The translations under genes were made by a program, and so were the position numbers. A DNA stretch of 64,000 nt. It comes from Rhizobium oryzihabitans. GTDB lineage: Bacteria > Pseudomonadota > Alphaproteobacteria > Rhizobiales > Rhizobiaceae. Location of the stretch: positions 930,001 to 994,000 of the forward strand of contig NZ_CP048632.1 in NCBI RefSeq assembly GCF_010669145.1, written 5' to 3'. Below the pieces are notes generated by a model. That model saw only the letters and a program-made list of their open reading frames with translations, was not told the DNA's origin and made no database searches. How positions within the stretch are numbered: the stretch's first letter is position 1; each line of letters opens with the position of its first letter. This document shows, one piece after another, positions 1-10,961 of the stretch.

Positions 1-552
<552 letters not shown>

Positions 553-773
553 CTAGCCGAAATGCCGATTCCCGGCAAGAAATTCAGGGGTCTGCCCTGT
601 GGATGAAACCACCTCTTTCAAGAGGTTTTTTATTAACCGCGTTGTAAATGCCGCAATGCCGCCGTCATACGAATCGATCTAAATCCTGTAGACCTTTGAA
701 TAATCGCGAATATAAATGTCACCATCCATATCTAGAACACGGTGCGCATCTGCACATTGAGGGAAGAAACATC

Positions 774-1964
774 ATGAGACTGAAATCCACCCGGCAAGTT
801 CTTTTCGCAAGTGCCGCGCTTCTTGTGCTTTCGGCGCCGGCTTTCGCGCTTGATGGCGGCGATGTGCTGAAGAAGATCAATGCCGCCTACGCCGCACAGG
901 GTGGCGAAATCACAGCCGGCTCGGTCGCCGTCAACGGCTCCACCGTGACGCTGAACGGCGTGACCTTCAACTCGGTCGCCGATCCGGCCAAAAAAATCCC
1001 GGTCGGCAACATCACGCTTGAGGACGTCCAGGAAAACAACGGCGGCTACACCATCAAGAATGCGCGTTTCGACAATATCGATTACAAGCAGGAAAACGTG
1101 GAGATCAAGGCCAGCGACATCTACATGTCCGGTCTCACCATTCCTGCTGACGCCACGACTGGCACGGTCGATGCGCTGATGTTCTATGATGAGGCGCATA
1201 GCGGTCCGATTTCCGTTTCCGTCGATGGCAAGCAGGCTTTCTCGCTTGAGGAAAGCACCGCCACCATGTCCGTCAGCGACGACAAGGCATCGATCGGCTT
1301 CGAACTCGACGCATCCGGCTTCAAGGCGGATCTCAGCGAAGTTACCGATCCCGGCACGAAAGACGCCATCGAGAAACTCGAACTCAAGGCGCTTTCCGGC
1401 GACATGACCATGAGCGGCAGCTGGCAAGTGGCTTCCGGCACCGTCGATGTCGAGGAATATGCCATCGACCTCGACAATATCGGCCGTCTCAACATGTCGT
1501 TCGGCTTCTCCGGCTACACGCTCGACTTCATCAAGTCGATGCAGGAAACGGTGAAGGCGCAGGCCGCCAATCCGAACAAGGAACAGGCGGATCAGGCTGC
1601 AAGCCTTGCCATGCTTGGCCTGATGCAGCAGCTTTCCTTCGTCAATGCTGAAATCAGCTTCGAGGACGCCAGCATCACCAAGCGCGCCATCGACTACGCC
1701 GCAAGCCAGCAGGGCATGACGGGCGAGCAGCTTTCCCAGACCATCAAGGGCATGGCGCCCATCATGATGGCCTCGCTCAATGTTCCGGACCTGCAGAACA
1801 TGGTGTCGGCCGCGATCAACACCTATATCGACAATCCGAAGAACTTCACCATTACGGCAGAGCCGGAAAAGCCGGTTCCGTTCCCGATGATCATGGGCGC
1901 CGCGATGGGCGCGCCGAACACCCTGCCGAAAATGCTCGGCGTGACGGTGACGGCAAACGAATAG
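774..1964 (+). CDS. secreted protein of unknown function
   Basis: I do not recognise the family. The product is 396 aa from the ATG at 774, which follows a purine-rich GGGAAGA site; the frame stays open further upstream but only this start gives a clean signal peptide (Lys/Arg N-terminus, hydrophobic VLFASAALLVLSAPAFA, cleavage near residue 24). The mature part is polar and rich in Thr, Ser, Asp and Gly with alternating hydrophobic residues (for example GSVAVNGSTVTLNGVTFN), which suggests beta structure; the C-terminal third is more helical and Met-rich. No catalytic motif or membrane anchor is visible. A periplasmic or outer-membrane-associated role is inference. It converges on the SulP gene across a shared terminator. 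Confidence 0.75.
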   Translation: MRLKSTRQVLFASAALLVLSAPAFALDGGDVLKKINAAYAAQGGEITAGSVAVNGSTVTLNGVTFNSVADPAKKIPVGNITLEDVQENNGGYTIKNARFDNIDYKQENVEIKASDIYMSGLTIPADATTGTVDALMFYDEAHSGPISVSVDGKQAFSLEESTATMSVSDDKASIGFELDASGFKADLSEVTDPGTKDAIEKLELKALSGDMTMSGSWQVASGTVDVEEYAIDLDNIGRLNMSFGFSGYTLDFIKSMQETVKAQAANPNKEQADQAASLAMLGLMQQLSFVNAEISFEDASITKRAIDYAASQQGMTGEQLSQTIKGMAPIMMASLNVPDLQNMVSAAINTYIDNPKNFTITAEPEKPVPFPMIMGAAMGAPNTLPKMLGVTVTANE

Positions 1965-1971
1965 CATAATA

Positions 1972-1999
1972 AAAAGCCCCGGTTTCCGCCGGGGCTTTT
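1972..1999. terminator. bidirectional rho-independent terminator
   Basis: Perfect 11-bp stem AAAAGCCCCGG / CCGGGGCTTTT with a 6-base loop, with A-runs before and T-runs after it. It lies between two convergent genes (ends at 1964 and 2009) and can serve both. Confidence 0.85.
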
Positions 2000-2008
2000 C
2001 ACTTCTGG

Positions 2009-3490
2009 TCAGTGGAGCGGGGCTGCCGCTCCATCCTGCTTGTCGTGCAGGGCGAAACGGTCGATCATATGGGCGCTCGCCTCGTTGACGCCGATCACCT
2101 CGACCCTCTTGCCGGATTTGCGGAATTTCAGGACCACCTTGTCCAGCGCACCAACTGCCGAAATATCCCAGAGATGGGCTTGGCTGACATCGATCGTCAC
2201 TGCCTCCACCTCTTCGGCGAAATCGAAAGCGGCAATGAAGCTTTCGGTCGAAGCGAAGAATATCTGGCCATCGACACGGTAGATGCGTTGCCGGCCATCC
2301 GCCGCAAGTTCAGGGCGGACGTGGAAAAGCCTGGAAACCTTGCCCGCAAAAAACACGCCGGACAGAAGCACGCCTGCCAGCACGCCCCTTGCAAGATCAT
2401 GGGTCGCCAGCACCGTTCCGACCGTTACCAGCATGACGATGCTGGAGGACGGCGGATTGCGGCGCAGATCGAGGATCGAGCGCCACGAGAAGGTGCCGAT
2501 GGAAACCATGATCATGACTGCCACCAGAGCAGCCATCGGAATGATGCGGACGAGGTCGTCGAGCACCAGAATGAGGAACAGCAGGAAAGCACCCGCCACG
2601 AAAGTGGAGAGCCGGCCCCTGCCGCCGGAGCGGACATTGATGACGGACTGGCCGATCATGGCGCAGCCGCCCATGCCGCCGATGAGCGCAGACGCGATGT
2701 TGCCTGTCCCCTGCCCGATGCATTCCCGACTCTTGTTGCTGCCGGTATCCGTCATGTCGTCGACGATCTGTGCCGTTAGCAGCGATTCCAGGAGACCGAC
2801 AGCGGCAAGTGCTGCGGAATAGGGAAAGATGATCTGAAGCGTTTCGAAGGTCAGCGGCACCTGCGGCAGGGCAAAGACCGGTAATGTCGAAGGCAACTCG
2901 CCGAGATCGCCGACAGTGCGGATGTCCATGCCGGAAAACACCGCCACGCAGGTCAGGACGACGATGGCGACCAGCGGCGACGGGATGATTTTCGTAACCA
3001 GCGGAAAGAGATAGATGATCGCAAGGCCTGCCGCGATCATGACATAGGTTTCGACCGGCACGCCGATAAGCTCGGGCAATTGCGCCATGAAGATCAGGAT
3101 CGCCAGCGCGTTGACGAAACCGGTCATGACCGAGCGCGAGACGAAGCGCATCACCCGGCCGAGCCTGGCAAAGCCCGCCGCGATCTGCAGCACGCCCATG
3201 AGGATGGTGGCCGCAAAGAGATATTGCAGGCCGTGTTCCTTGACGAGCGTGACCATCAGCACGGCGGTGGCGGCAGTTGCCGCGGAAATCATGCCGGGAC
3301 GGCCGCCGGTGAAGGCGGAAACGCAGGCGATGGCGAAGGATGCGAACAACCCCACCTTGGGATCGACGCCGGCAATGACGGAAAAGCCGATGGCTTCGGG
3401 AATGAGGGCGAGTGCCACGACGATGCCGGAAAGGACATCACCGCGAATATTGGAAAACCACTCACGTCTGTAAGTCTGAAATCTGTTCAT
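2009..3490 (-). CDS. SulP family inorganic anion transporter with STAS domain
   Basis: Inner-membrane anion permease of the SulP (SLC26) family, 493 aa from the ATG at 3490 ([12 protein letters not shown]). The frame is open for 57 more codons upstream, but that part is not transporter-like. About residues 20-390 form the hydrophobic SulP core, with family motifs [21 protein letters not shown] near the N-terminus, AGGRPG-like turns and [12 protein letters not shown] in the middle. Residues about 405-485 form a cytoplasmic STAS domain ([21 protein letters not shown]). The substrate could be sulfate, bicarbonate or another anion; no carbonic anhydrase or sulfur gene is adjacent to decide. Confidence 0.88.
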   Translation of the reverse strand: MNRFQTYRREWFSNIRGDVLSGIVVALALIPEAIGFSVIAGVDPKVGLFASFAIACVSAFTGGRPGMISAATAATAVLMVTLVKEHGLQYLFAATILMGVLQIAAGFARLGRVMRFVSRSVMTGFVNALAILIFMAQLPELIGVPVETYVMIAAGLAIIYLFPLVTKIIPSPLVAIVVLTCVAVFSGMDIRTVGDLGELPSTLPVFALPQVPLTFETLQIIFPYSAALAAVGLLESLLTAQIVDDMTDTGSNKSRECIGQGTGNIASALIGGMGGCAMIGQSVINVRSGGRGRLSTFVAGAFLLFLILVLDDLVRIIPMAALVAVMIMVSIGTFSWRSILDLRRNPPSSSIVMLVTVGTVLATHDLARGVLAGVLLSGVFFAGKVSRLFHVRPELAADGRQRIYRVDGQIFFASTESFIAAFDFAEEVEAVTIDVSQAHLWDISAVGALDKVVLKFRKSGKRVEVIGVNEASAHMIDRFALHDKQDGAAAPLH

Positions 3491-3647
3491 TTGATTTTTT
3501 CGCAAAGTATGACGCACCGGCCGGAGACATCTCCGGTAGATTAAAAAAGAATGTCGGTGCTTTGCGTTGTCTGGCGGATCGGCGGCCAGAAGAGCCACCC
3601 GGGATTTCACCGGGTCCGTGGTGAATAGCCCACCTATAGACGGCAAA

Positions 3648-3677
3648 AAAGCGGGCTGCAAGTTGCGCGCCCGCTTT
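3648..3677 (-). terminator. rho-independent terminator of the chemotaxis receptor gene
   Basis: Stem AAAGCGGGC / GCCCGCTTT with a 12-base loop, preceded on the + strand by an A-run that becomes the U-tract of a minus-strand transcript. It sits 21 bases after the receptor stop codon. Confidence 0.8.
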
Positions 3678-3697
3678 CGATGTCTGGAAATGAAGGG

Positions 3698-5803
3698 TCA
3701 GGCTGCTTCGCGCTGGCGATTATCCCACATATCCGCTTCGCTCAGCCGGAACTGATGGACCAGTTGCTTGAGACGCGCCGTCTCACCGGCCAGCATGGCG
3801 CTGGCGGCATTGTTCTCCTCGACCATGGCGGCGTTCTGCTGGGTGCCCTGATCCAGATGGTTGACGGCGGTATTGATCTCGGAAAGCCCGAGCGACTGCT
3901 CCTTCGTGGCAGCGGCGATCGCCTCAATATGATCGTTGATCGTCTTCACCGAACCGCCGATGCGCGACAGGGCGGCGCCGGTTTCGCGCACGAACCGCGC
4001 GCCATCCTTCACCTCCGTGCTGGAGTTGCGGATGAGCACCTTGATCTCGGCGGCGGCCTTTGCGGAGCGCTGCGCCAGTTCGCGCACCTCCTGCGCAACG
4101 ACGGCGAAACCACGTCCCGCCTCCCCCGCACGCGCGGCTTCAACACCGGCATTGAGAGCAAGAAGGTTGGTCTGGAAGGCAATCTCGTCAATGACGCTGA
4201 TGATGCTGCCGATCCTGCCGGAGGATTGCTCGATCTTTTCCATGGCCATGATCGTGTCGACGACGAGATCGGCCGTGCGGCTGGCATCCTCATCGGCCGA
4301 ATGGGCGACCGAGCGCGCCTCCACCGCACGATCCGCCGAAATGCGGATGTTTGCCGTCAGCTGATCAAGGGCGGCGGCGGTCTCTTCGAGCGAGGCGGCC
4401 TGCTGTTCCGTGCGGCGGGCAAGATCGGCAGCGCTCTGGCTGATTTCCTGGCTACCGCCGTCAATCGCGACGCTCGACTGCACGATGCCGGACATGGCGG
4501 CATCGAGCTGGCGGATCGTCCGGTTGAGATCGTGTCGCAGCGCCTCGAAATCCGGCGCGAAGGGCTCGTTCAGTTCGAAGGATAGATCGCCTTCGGCCAG
4601 GCGATGCAGCGCCGCCGCAAGTCCGGTCGTTGCCTGCATCAACCGCGCCTGTGCTTGTGCCTCCGCCTCGCGTTGGAACCCGGCCTTTTCATCCTCGGCG
4701 CGTTGACGGGCCACGAGTGCCTGGCGCTCCAGCTCGATCTTGGCGATGGCCGCCTGCCGGAAAATCTCCAGCGCCTGCGCCATGGCGCCAAACTCATCCC
4801 TGCGACGAAGGCCGGGAACCGCAAACTCGGTTTCGCCTTCGGCCAGACGACGCATCGCGCCGGTGATCGCGGTCGCCGGACGGGTTATCGACCGGCCGAT
4901 GAAGTAGACCCCGGCAAAAAGGCTCACGACGGCGAACGCGATAAGGATGACAACGATCGAGACGGTCGTTTCCGCCGCGGTCTGGTTTTGCAGCGCGCTG
5001 GCTTCCCGCTCCTGCCGATAGGCCGTGGAAATATCCGCGACGACGGGCAGCAGCGCATTATAGGCGGAAGCGACCGTTTCCCGCGCCTTCTGTTCCTCCA
5101 GCACGGCCTGCGCATAAAAACGGAAGGAGGCGGTGTAAATCTCCAGTGCATCCATGATGCGCTGGCGCTCCACACCCGGCCGGTATTCCAGCTTCACCAG
5201 CGCCTTGAAGGTCTCAACCTCGGCTGCATGCTTGCCCGTATAGGCTTCATCGCGCCGCAGGATGAAATCCTTCTCGTGCCGGCGCATCATCAGCATGCTG
5301 GCGCGGATTTCGGCATTGGCGACGACGTCGATGAGTTTTTCGATGGAATGCACGCCGTTGCGCATCGCGCCCTCAAGGCCCTCGGTGGGAGTGAGGCCAA
5401 GCTCCCGGTTTTTGGAAACAAGCGCCTTCATGCGGTCGGTATAGGCAAGGGTACCCTGCGCCAGTGCGTCAAGCTTCGCGCGGACCTGCGGCGTCGCGCT
5501 GCCTTCGAGGCTGCTCAGCGACTGATGCACCTTGTCCATCGTCTGATCAAACTCGGCGACGGAATTCATGTCCCTGGAAAGCAGGAAATCCCTCTGATGG
5601 AGGCGGCTTTCATGCAGCCCGTCCATCAGCGTCGTCAGCACGCCGTCCCTCTGGATAAGAGTGTCTTCGGCAATCCGGTAACGCGCCTCCATATGCCTTT
5701 GCCACAGCAGCATGCCCGCAATGACGGCGATACCGCAGAGCGCAGCCAGTGCGAGCATGGATATGCGATGTGCGATTTTAAACGTCGAGACCAGCGAAAA
5801 CAT
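3698..5803 (-). CDS. methyl-accepting chemotaxis protein
   Basis: Transmembrane chemoreceptor, 701 aa. Order: membrane helix about 13-33, a periplasmic all-helical sensor region of about 240 residues (long enough for a helical bimodular/PilJ-like domain), membrane helix about 280-303, HAMP (RPATAITGAMRRLAEGE), a second HAMP-like segment about 395-445, and the methylation/signalling coiled coil. The highly conserved hairpin tip is present (EIAFQTNLLALNAGVEAARA, then GRGFAVVAQEVRELAQRS), so coupling to CheW/CheA is expected. The C-terminus ends RQREAA and has no NWETF-type CheR/CheB tether. The ligand cannot be read from the sequence. The gene is monocistronic with its own terminator. Confidence 0.93.
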   Translation of the reverse strand: MFSLVSTFKIAHRISMLALAALCGIAVIAGMLLWQRHMEARYRIAEDTLIQRDGVLTTLMDGLHESRLHQRDFLLSRDMNSVAEFDQTMDKVHQSLSSLEGSATPQVRAKLDALAQGTLAYTDRMKALVSKNRELGLTPTEGLEGAMRNGVHSIEKLIDVVANAEIRASMLMMRRHEKDFILRRDEAYTGKHAAEVETFKALVKLEYRPGVERQRIMDALEIYTASFRFYAQAVLEEQKARETVASAYNALLPVVADISTAYRQEREASALQNQTAAETTVSIVVILIAFAVVSLFAGVYFIGRSITRPATAITGAMRRLAEGETEFAVPGLRRRDEFGAMAQALEIFRQAAIAKIELERQALVARQRAEDEKAGFQREAEAQAQARLMQATTGLAAALHRLAEGDLSFELNEPFAPDFEALRHDLNRTIRQLDAAMSGIVQSSVAIDGGSQEISQSAADLARRTEQQAASLEETAAALDQLTANIRISADRAVEARSVAHSADEDASRTADLVVDTIMAMEKIEQSSGRIGSIISVIDEIAFQTNLLALNAGVEAARAGEAGRGFAVVAQEVRELAQRSAKAAAEIKVLIRNSSTEVKDGARFVRETGAALSRIGGSVKTINDHIEAIAAATKEQSLGLSEINTAVNHLDQGTQQNAAMVEENNAASAMLAGETARLKQLVHQFRLSEADMWDNRQREAA

Positions 5804-5907
5804 TCAACCCTCGTTTGCATATTTCACGATGGGGATGAATGATTGAGAAGACTTAAGAACTCCTCTACCGGATTTGTCAGTTTGATTAAGGTTTTATGAC
5901 AAGACCA

Positions 5908-6384
5908 CTAGAGCTTCAGCCGCTCACGAAAGAAGACGAGCGCTACGGCCACACCAGTCGCCACACCCACGATCACATCGACAAAACGGACAAAACCGGC
6001 AGCCTGCGGCCCCATCAGCAGCACGAGCATGGCCGAAGCGCCAGCCTGTATCGGCACGACCGGCGGCAGGCCGAACATGGAAGCGAGGATCATGGCGATG
6101 AAGGTCGCCGAGGCCAGCCTGATTTCAGCGACATCATGCGGGACAAGGAGCGCGATCTCCCCGACAAGAATGCCGATGGTGACGCCGACCATCAGGCCAA
6201 GGCCCTGACGAACATGGCTCGGGATTCCCGGAGCAAGGCAGATAAGCGCGCTGATTGCGGCAAAGACGGGTTGTGGATGGCCCAGCCACCGATGCGCGAC
6301 CCAGAACGCAAAAGCGGCCGCAAGTGCGGCCGCCAATGCACGGGTGAAGGCTGCGCGAACCCGGTCGAGCAGCGTCTTCACCAT
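5908..6384 (-). CDS. small FUSC-like inner-membrane protein
   Basis: A 158-aa protein with about four to five hydrophobic segments (AAALAAAFAFWVAH, VFAAISALICLAPG, GLMVGVTIGILVGEIALLV, ATFIAMILASMFGL, VVGVATGVAVALVFF). The pattern P-VFAAISALICL-PG followed by GQGLGLMVGVTIGILVG resembles the fusaric-acid-resistance / aromatic-acid exporter (FUSC) fold, here in a short form without the cytoplasmic part. The ATG at 6384 (MVKTLLDRVRAAF) is chosen over an upstream in-frame start because the upstream codons overlap aspS. Its start lies one base after the aspS stop, so the two are probably co-transcribed. The function is inferred from fold only. Confidence 0.7.
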   Translation of the reverse strand: MVKTLLDRVRAAFTRALAAALAAAFAFWVAHRWLGHPQPVFAAISALICLAPGIPSHVRQGLGLMVGVTIGILVGEIALLVPHDVAEIRLASATFIAMILASMFGLPPVVPIQAGASAMLVLLMGPQAAGFVRFVDVIVGVATGVAVALVFFRERLKL

Positions 6385-6385
6385 A

Positions 6386-8173
6386 TCAGTCCTTCTTGGA
6401 CGGAACGACGCGCAGCGCCAGTTCACGAAGCTGCGTCGGCGTTGCCGGCGACGGCGCGTTCATCAGGAGGTCCTGCGCCTGCTGGTTCATCGGGAACAGG
6501 GTGATTTCGCGCAGGTTCTTGGCGCCAACCAGAAGCATGACCACACGGTCGATACCGAAAGCGCAACCGCCATGCGGAGGCGCGCCGTACTGGAAGGCGC
6601 GGTAAAGGCCGCCGAAGCGCTCTTCCACGTCGCTCTGCGACAGACCAACCTTTTCGAAGGCCTTGACCATCAGTTCCGGCGACTGGTTACGGATCGAGCC
6701 GGAGGCGATTTCGAAGCCGTTGCAGACCGCGTCATACTGGAAGGCCTTGATGGAAAGCGGATCGTCGCCTTCCAGCGCTTCCAGACCGCCCTGCGGCATG
6801 GAGAAGGGGTTGTGGGCAAAGTCGATCTTCTTTTCTTCCTCGTTATATTCGAAGAAGGGGAAATCGACGATCCAGCACATTTCGAAACGGTCGCGATCGA
6901 TCAGGTTCAGCTCGTCGGCGGCACGGGTGCGCGCCTCACCGGCGAACTTGTAGAACTTCGCGGGATCACCGGCAACGAAGAAGCAGGCGTCGCCCGCCTC
7001 GAGGCCGAGCTGCTGGCGCAGCGCCTCGGTGCGTTCTTCGCCGATGTTCTTGGCGAGCGGACCGGAACCGCCGACCTTGCCGTCCTCTTCCTTCCAGAAG
7101 ATGTAGCCGAGGCCCGGCTGGCCCTGGCTCTGCGCCCAGGCGTTCATGCGATCGCAGAAAGCGCGCGAACCACCGGTCTTGGCCGGGATCGCCCAGACCT
7201 GAACCTTGGGGTTGGAAGCGATCATGTTGGCGAAGACCTTGAAGCCCGAACCGTCGAAATGTTCGGTCACGGCTTCCATGACGATCGGGTTGCGCAGGTC
7301 CGGCTTGTCGGAACCATATTTGCGGATCGCTTCGTCATAGGGAATGCGCGGCCACTGCTTGGTGACAGGTTTGCCTTCGGCGAACTTCTCGAACACGGCC
7401 GTCATCATCGGCTCCATCGTGGTCCAGACGTCTTCCTGGGTCACGAAGCTCATTTCGACGTCGAGCTGATAGAATTCGCCCGGCAGGCGGTCAGCGCGCG
7501 GATCTTCATCACGGAAGCACGGCGCGATCTGGAAATAACGGTCGAAACCGGCCACCATCAGAAGCTGCTTGTACTGCTGCGGCGCCTGCGGCAGCGCGAA
7601 GAACTTGCCTTCATGAATACGCGAGGGCACGAGGAAGTCGCGCGCGCCTTCCGGCGAAGAGGCGGTGAGGATCGGCGTCGTATATTCGGCAAAGCCCATC
7701 TCGCCCATGCCGGTGCGCATGGCGGAGATGATCTGCGTGCGCTTGACGATGTTCTTGTGCAGCGTTTCGCGGCGAAGATCGAGGAAGCGGTACTTCAGGC
7801 GAACGTCTTCAGGGTACTCAGGCTCGCCGAAGATCGGCAGCGGCAGTTCCTTGGCAACGCCCAGAACCTCGATTTCCTGTGCGTAAAGCTCGATCTCGCC
7901 GGTCGCCATGCCCTTGTTGACGGTGTCCTCCGAGCGCGCCTTGACCAGACCGTCGATGCGGATGACCCATTCGCCACGCACCGTTTCGGCAATCTTGAAG
8001 GCCGGGCTATCCGGATCGGCCACAACCTGCGTGATGCCATAATGGTCGCGAAGGTCGATGAAGAGAACGCCGCCATGATCTCGCACGCGGTGAACCCAAC
8101 CGGAAAGGCGAACGGTTTCGCCAACGTCGGACTTGCGGAGAGCGGCACAGGTGTGGCTGCGGTAACGATGCAT
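6386..8173 (-). CDS. aspS: aspartate-tRNA ligase
   Basis: Class II aminoacyl-tRNA synthetase that charges tRNA with aspartate, 595 aa, the normal bacterial length. The N-terminal OB-fold anticodon-binding domain includes [20 protein letters not shown]. Motif 2 is at about residue 215-235 ([15 protein letters not shown]), a bacterial GAD insertion domain follows, and motif 3 is near the C-terminus (GIDRVVMLL). Alphaproteobacteria that use GatCAB often have AspRS that also charges tRNA-Asn; I cannot tell from the sequence alone. The start [12 protein letters not shown] matches the family. The downstream FUSC-like gene follows after one base. Confidence 0.97.
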   Translation of the reverse strand: MHRYRSHTCAALRKSDVGETVRLSGWVHRVRDHGGVLFIDLRDHYGITQVVADPDSPAFKIAETVRGEWVIRIDGLVKARSEDTVNKGMATGEIELYAQEIEVLGVAKELPLPIFGEPEYPEDVRLKYRFLDLRRETLHKNIVKRTQIISAMRTGMGEMGFAEYTTPILTASSPEGARDFLVPSRIHEGKFFALPQAPQQYKQLLMVAGFDRYFQIAPCFRDEDPRADRLPGEFYQLDVEMSFVTQEDVWTTMEPMMTAVFEKFAEGKPVTKQWPRIPYDEAIRKYGSDKPDLRNPIVMEAVTEHFDGSGFKVFANMIASNPKVQVWAIPAKTGGSRAFCDRMNAWAQSQGQPGLGYIFWKEEDGKVGGSGPLAKNIGEERTEALRQQLGLEAGDACFFVAGDPAKFYKFAGEARTRAADELNLIDRDRFEMCWIVDFPFFEYNEEEKKIDFAHNPFSMPQGGLEALEGDDPLSIKAFQYDAVCNGFEIASGSIRNQSPELMVKAFEKVGLSQSDVEERFGGLYRAFQYGAPPHGGCAFGIDRVVMLLVGAKNLREITLFPMNQQAQDLLMNAPSPATPTQLRELALRVVPSKKD

Positions 8174-8365
8174 TTTTATATCCTGGAACGTGTCGTGGGC
8201 CCTGATGGGGGCCAGATGGGCGGCACTGTCGAAATTTGCCGGAAAAGCGCATGGCCAGCCTGATTTGTCAAGGCAAAGCGCAACAATGTCGTCTTCAGCC
8301 TGTCCTTTCCCCTGCCTTCGCTTTAGATAGGGCTAATCCAGCCCGCCAAACCGAGTCGGCCCGCA

Positions 8366-9637
8366 ATGAGCCAGATCAGACCTCTTATCCCGCTTCTCGT
8401 CACCGCCGGCATTCTGATCGGCGGCAACGGCCTGCAGGGAACCTATATCGCGCTGCGCGGCCTGTCCGAAGGATTTTCGGCCAGCACCATCGGCCTCATC
8501 AGCGCCGCCTACAGCCTCGGCTTCGCGCTTGGCTGCATTTCGGTGACGCGCCTGCTGCGCAAGATCGGCCACATCCGCACCTTTGCCACCATGGCGGCCG
8601 TTGCATCCGCCGCATCGATCGCCATGCCGCTCATCACCCATCCGCTCTTCTGGCTGGCGATGCGTTTTGTGATCGGCATAGCAGTCGCCTGTCTTTTCGC
8701 CGCGATCGAAAGCTGGATCAACGCGCAGGTGACGAATTCCAATCGTGCCCGCACGCTTTCCATCTATCGTTTCGTCGATCTCGGCTCCGTGACGCTCGCC
8801 CAATATATCATTCCCGTCGCCGGCATCGACGGGCCCATCGTATTCTCGCTGATCGCCATGGCGCTGACGCTGTCGCTGGTGCCGATCTCGATTGCCGACA
8901 AATCCAACCCCGCGCCGCCGAAACAGATACCCTTCAATCTTTTCGCGGTCTGGCGCATCTCGCCGCTTGCCGTCGTCGGTTGCGTGGCTGTCGGTCTCAG
9001 CATGGCGGCGTTTCGCAATATCGGCCCGATCTATGCCGAGCAGATCGGCCTTTCCGTCACCGCCATCGCCACCTTCATGAGCGCCGGCATCATCGGCGGC
9101 GTGGTGCTGCAATATCCGCTCGGCGTCTATTCCGACCGCTACGACCGGCGCATCATCATTCTCGCCACCACGGCAGGCTCGGTGATCGTCGGTCTGTTTC
9201 TCGCCCTCTTCGCCGGCACGGATGAGTGGAGCAACATTATCGGCGTCTTCATCTTTGGCGCCTTCGCCCTACCGCTCTATTCGTTGAGTTCCGCTCACGG
9301 CAACGACCATGCCAAGGAGGGCGAACATGCGATGGTGTCCGCCGGGCTTTTGTTCTTCTGGTCGGTGGGCGCAACCGTCGGGCCGCTGCTCGCCTCCGTC
9401 CTGATCGACCAGTTCGGCCCGAAAGCGCTGTTCAGTTACACGGCCGCGATCCAGATCGTTTTCATCGCCTATACCATCTACCGGCTGCAGGTGCGGGAAG
9501 GTGTTCCGGTGGAGGAAAGAAACTGGCGGTTCCGCTCGCTCTTGCGCACATCCGCCTATTTCCAGAAGCTCGCCGCGCCCCCGCCGCCCAAAAAGGACGG
9601 ACAGGAGCCAAATCCGCCCCAGAAAAACGATCCATGA
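8366..9637 (+). CDS. MFS transporter (YcaD-like)
   Basis: Major facilitator superfamily permease, 423 aa, with about twelve hydrophobic segments. It has an ALRGLSEGFSASTIGLI N-terminal motif, the loop 2-3 region GCISVTRLLRKIGHIRTF and a second-half repeat GGVVLQYPLGVYSDRYDRR. These features resemble the YcaD / sugar-transporter-like group whose substrates are mostly unknown. The Pro- and Lys-rich C-terminal tail (PPPPKKDGQEPNPPQ) is cytoplasmic. The gene is divergent from aspS and is followed by rnd after about 80 bases. Confidence 0.85.
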   Translation: MSQIRPLIPLLVTAGILIGGNGLQGTYIALRGLSEGFSASTIGLISAAYSLGFALGCISVTRLLRKIGHIRTFATMAAVASAASIAMPLITHPLFWLAMRFVIGIAVACLFAAIESWINAQVTNSNRARTLSIYRFVDLGSVTLAQYIIPVAGIDGPIVFSLIAMALTLSLVPISIADKSNPAPPKQIPFNLFAVWRISPLAVVGCVAVGLSMAAFRNIGPIYAEQIGLSVTAIATFMSAGIIGGVVLQYPLGVYSDRYDRRIIILATTAGSVIVGLFLALFAGTDEWSNIIGVFIFGAFALPLYSLSSAHGNDHAKEGEHAMVSAGLLFFWSVGATVGPLLASVLIDQFGPKALFSYTAAIQIVFIAYTIYRLQVREGVPVEERNWRFRSLLRTSAYFQKLAAPPPPKKDGQEPNPPQKNDP

Positions 9638-9719
9638 GCCTTCAAAAGCGGGCTTTGTATTGACATGCGCCCGGCAAAGGGAAAGTAAGACGGATAATTT
9701 TCACGAGTGGCCATTTGCA

Positions 9720-10880
9720 ATGATTGAAACGACTGCCGCCCTCGCCGAAGCCTGTACGGAACTGGCGAAATCGGAATTCATCACCATCGACACCGAGTTT
9801 CTGCGGGAAACGACCTTCTGGCCGGAGCTCTGCCTCGTACAGATGGCAAGCCCGACGCTTGAGGTGCTGGTCGATCCGCTGGCCAAGGGTCTCGACCTTA
9901 CGCCGCTTTTCGAGCTGATGGCCAATCCTAACGTCGTCAAGGTTTTCCACGCCGCGCGGCAGGATATCGAGATCATCTACCATCTGGGCGGGCTCATTCC
10001 CCATCCGATCTTCGACACGCAGGTTGCCGCCATGGTCTGCGGTTTCGGCGATTCGATCTCCTACGACCAGCTGGTGCAGAAGATCAAAAACGTGCAGATC
10101 GACAAATCCTCGCGTTTCACCGACTGGAGCCGCCGTCCGCTGACCGAAAAGCAGCTGGATTACGCGCTGGCCGACGTGACCCATCTGCGCGATGTCTATC
10201 TGGCGCTGAAGGCACAGCTGGAGCGCGAAGGCCGCTCGCTGTGGCTGACCGAAGAGATGGACATTCTGGAGTCGCGCGACACCTATGACATGCATCCCGA
10301 CGATGCGTGGCTGAGGCTGAAATCTCGCCTGCGCAAGCCGACGGAACTCGCCATCCTCAAATTCGTGGCCGCCTGGCGCGAGCGTGAGGCGCGTTCACGC
10401 AACGTGCCGCGATCACGCGTCCTGAAGGACGATGCGATCTTCGAGATCTCCCAGCAGCAGCCGAAGGACGCAGAGGCCCTGTCGCGGCTTCGCACCATCC
10501 CGAAGGGCTGGGAACGTTCCACCTCCGGAACGGCCATCGTCGAAACCGTGAATGCGGCGCTGGCGCTTCCGAAAGAAGAGATGCCGAAGGCGCCGCGTCA
10601 CAGCCACGCGCCGGAAGGTTCGGGCGCTGCCGTGGAGCTCCTGAAGGTTCTTCTGAAGCTGACCGCGGACAAGCACGGCGTCGCCGCCAAGGTCATCGCC
10701 AACAGCGAGGATCTGGACAAGATCGCCTCCGAGGGCGAGAAGGCAACCGTGGCGGCACTGACCGGCTGGCGGCGCGAACTCTTCGGTGATGTGGCGCTGA
10801 AACTCATCAATGGCGAAGTGGCGCTGCGTTTCGCCGGCAAGAAGGTCGAGGCCGTGGAAGTGGCGGTGAGCGAGGCGTAA
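9720..10880 (+). CDS. rnd: ribonuclease D
   Basis: 3'-5' exoribonuclease involved in tRNA 3'-end maturation, 386 aa. The DEDD exonuclease motifs are visible: TIDTEFLRE (Asp24, Glu26), VFHAARQDIEII, and YALADVTHLRDVY. An HRDC domain follows (about residues 205-285, LRKPTELAILKFVAAWREREAR). The start ATG at 9720 gives MIETTAALAEAC just before the catalytic motif; the frame is open upstream but that part overlaps the MFS gene in another frame. Confidence 0.93.
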   Translation: MIETTAALAEACTELAKSEFITIDTEFLRETTFWPELCLVQMASPTLEVLVDPLAKGLDLTPLFELMANPNVVKVFHAARQDIEIIYHLGGLIPHPIFDTQVAAMVCGFGDSISYDQLVQKIKNVQIDKSSRFTDWSRRPLTEKQLDYALADVTHLRDVYLALKAQLEREGRSLWLTEEMDILESRDTYDMHPDDAWLRLKSRLRKPTELAILKFVAAWREREARSRNVPRSRVLKDDAIFEISQQQPKDAEALSRLRTIPKGWERSTSGTAIVETVNAALALPKEEMPKAPRHSHAPEGSGAAVELLKVLLKLTADKHGVAAKVIANSEDLDKIASEGEKATVAALTGWRRELFGDVALKLINGEVALRFAGKKVEAVEVAVSEA

Positions 10881-10961
10881 TCGCCCCGCGCATCTCTCTC
10901 CCCAATTTTGCCCGCATCGCGTTCCATCTTTTGCCGATGGTCGCGCTTTGAGGGTCTTTCC

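Noticed and set aside
732..1967. A 411-aa open frame on the minus strand
   Set aside because: Antisense to the secreted protein gene; composition (His/Arg/Gly-rich, no motifs) is that of a high-GC shadow frame.
4604..5842. A 412-aa open frame on the + strand
   Set aside because: Antisense of the chemotaxis receptor; no domain and extreme His/Arg content.
6344..8263. A 639-aa open frame on the + strand
   Set aside because: It is the antisense of aspS; the minus strand has a full AspRS with all motifs, and the + frame has no coherent domain.
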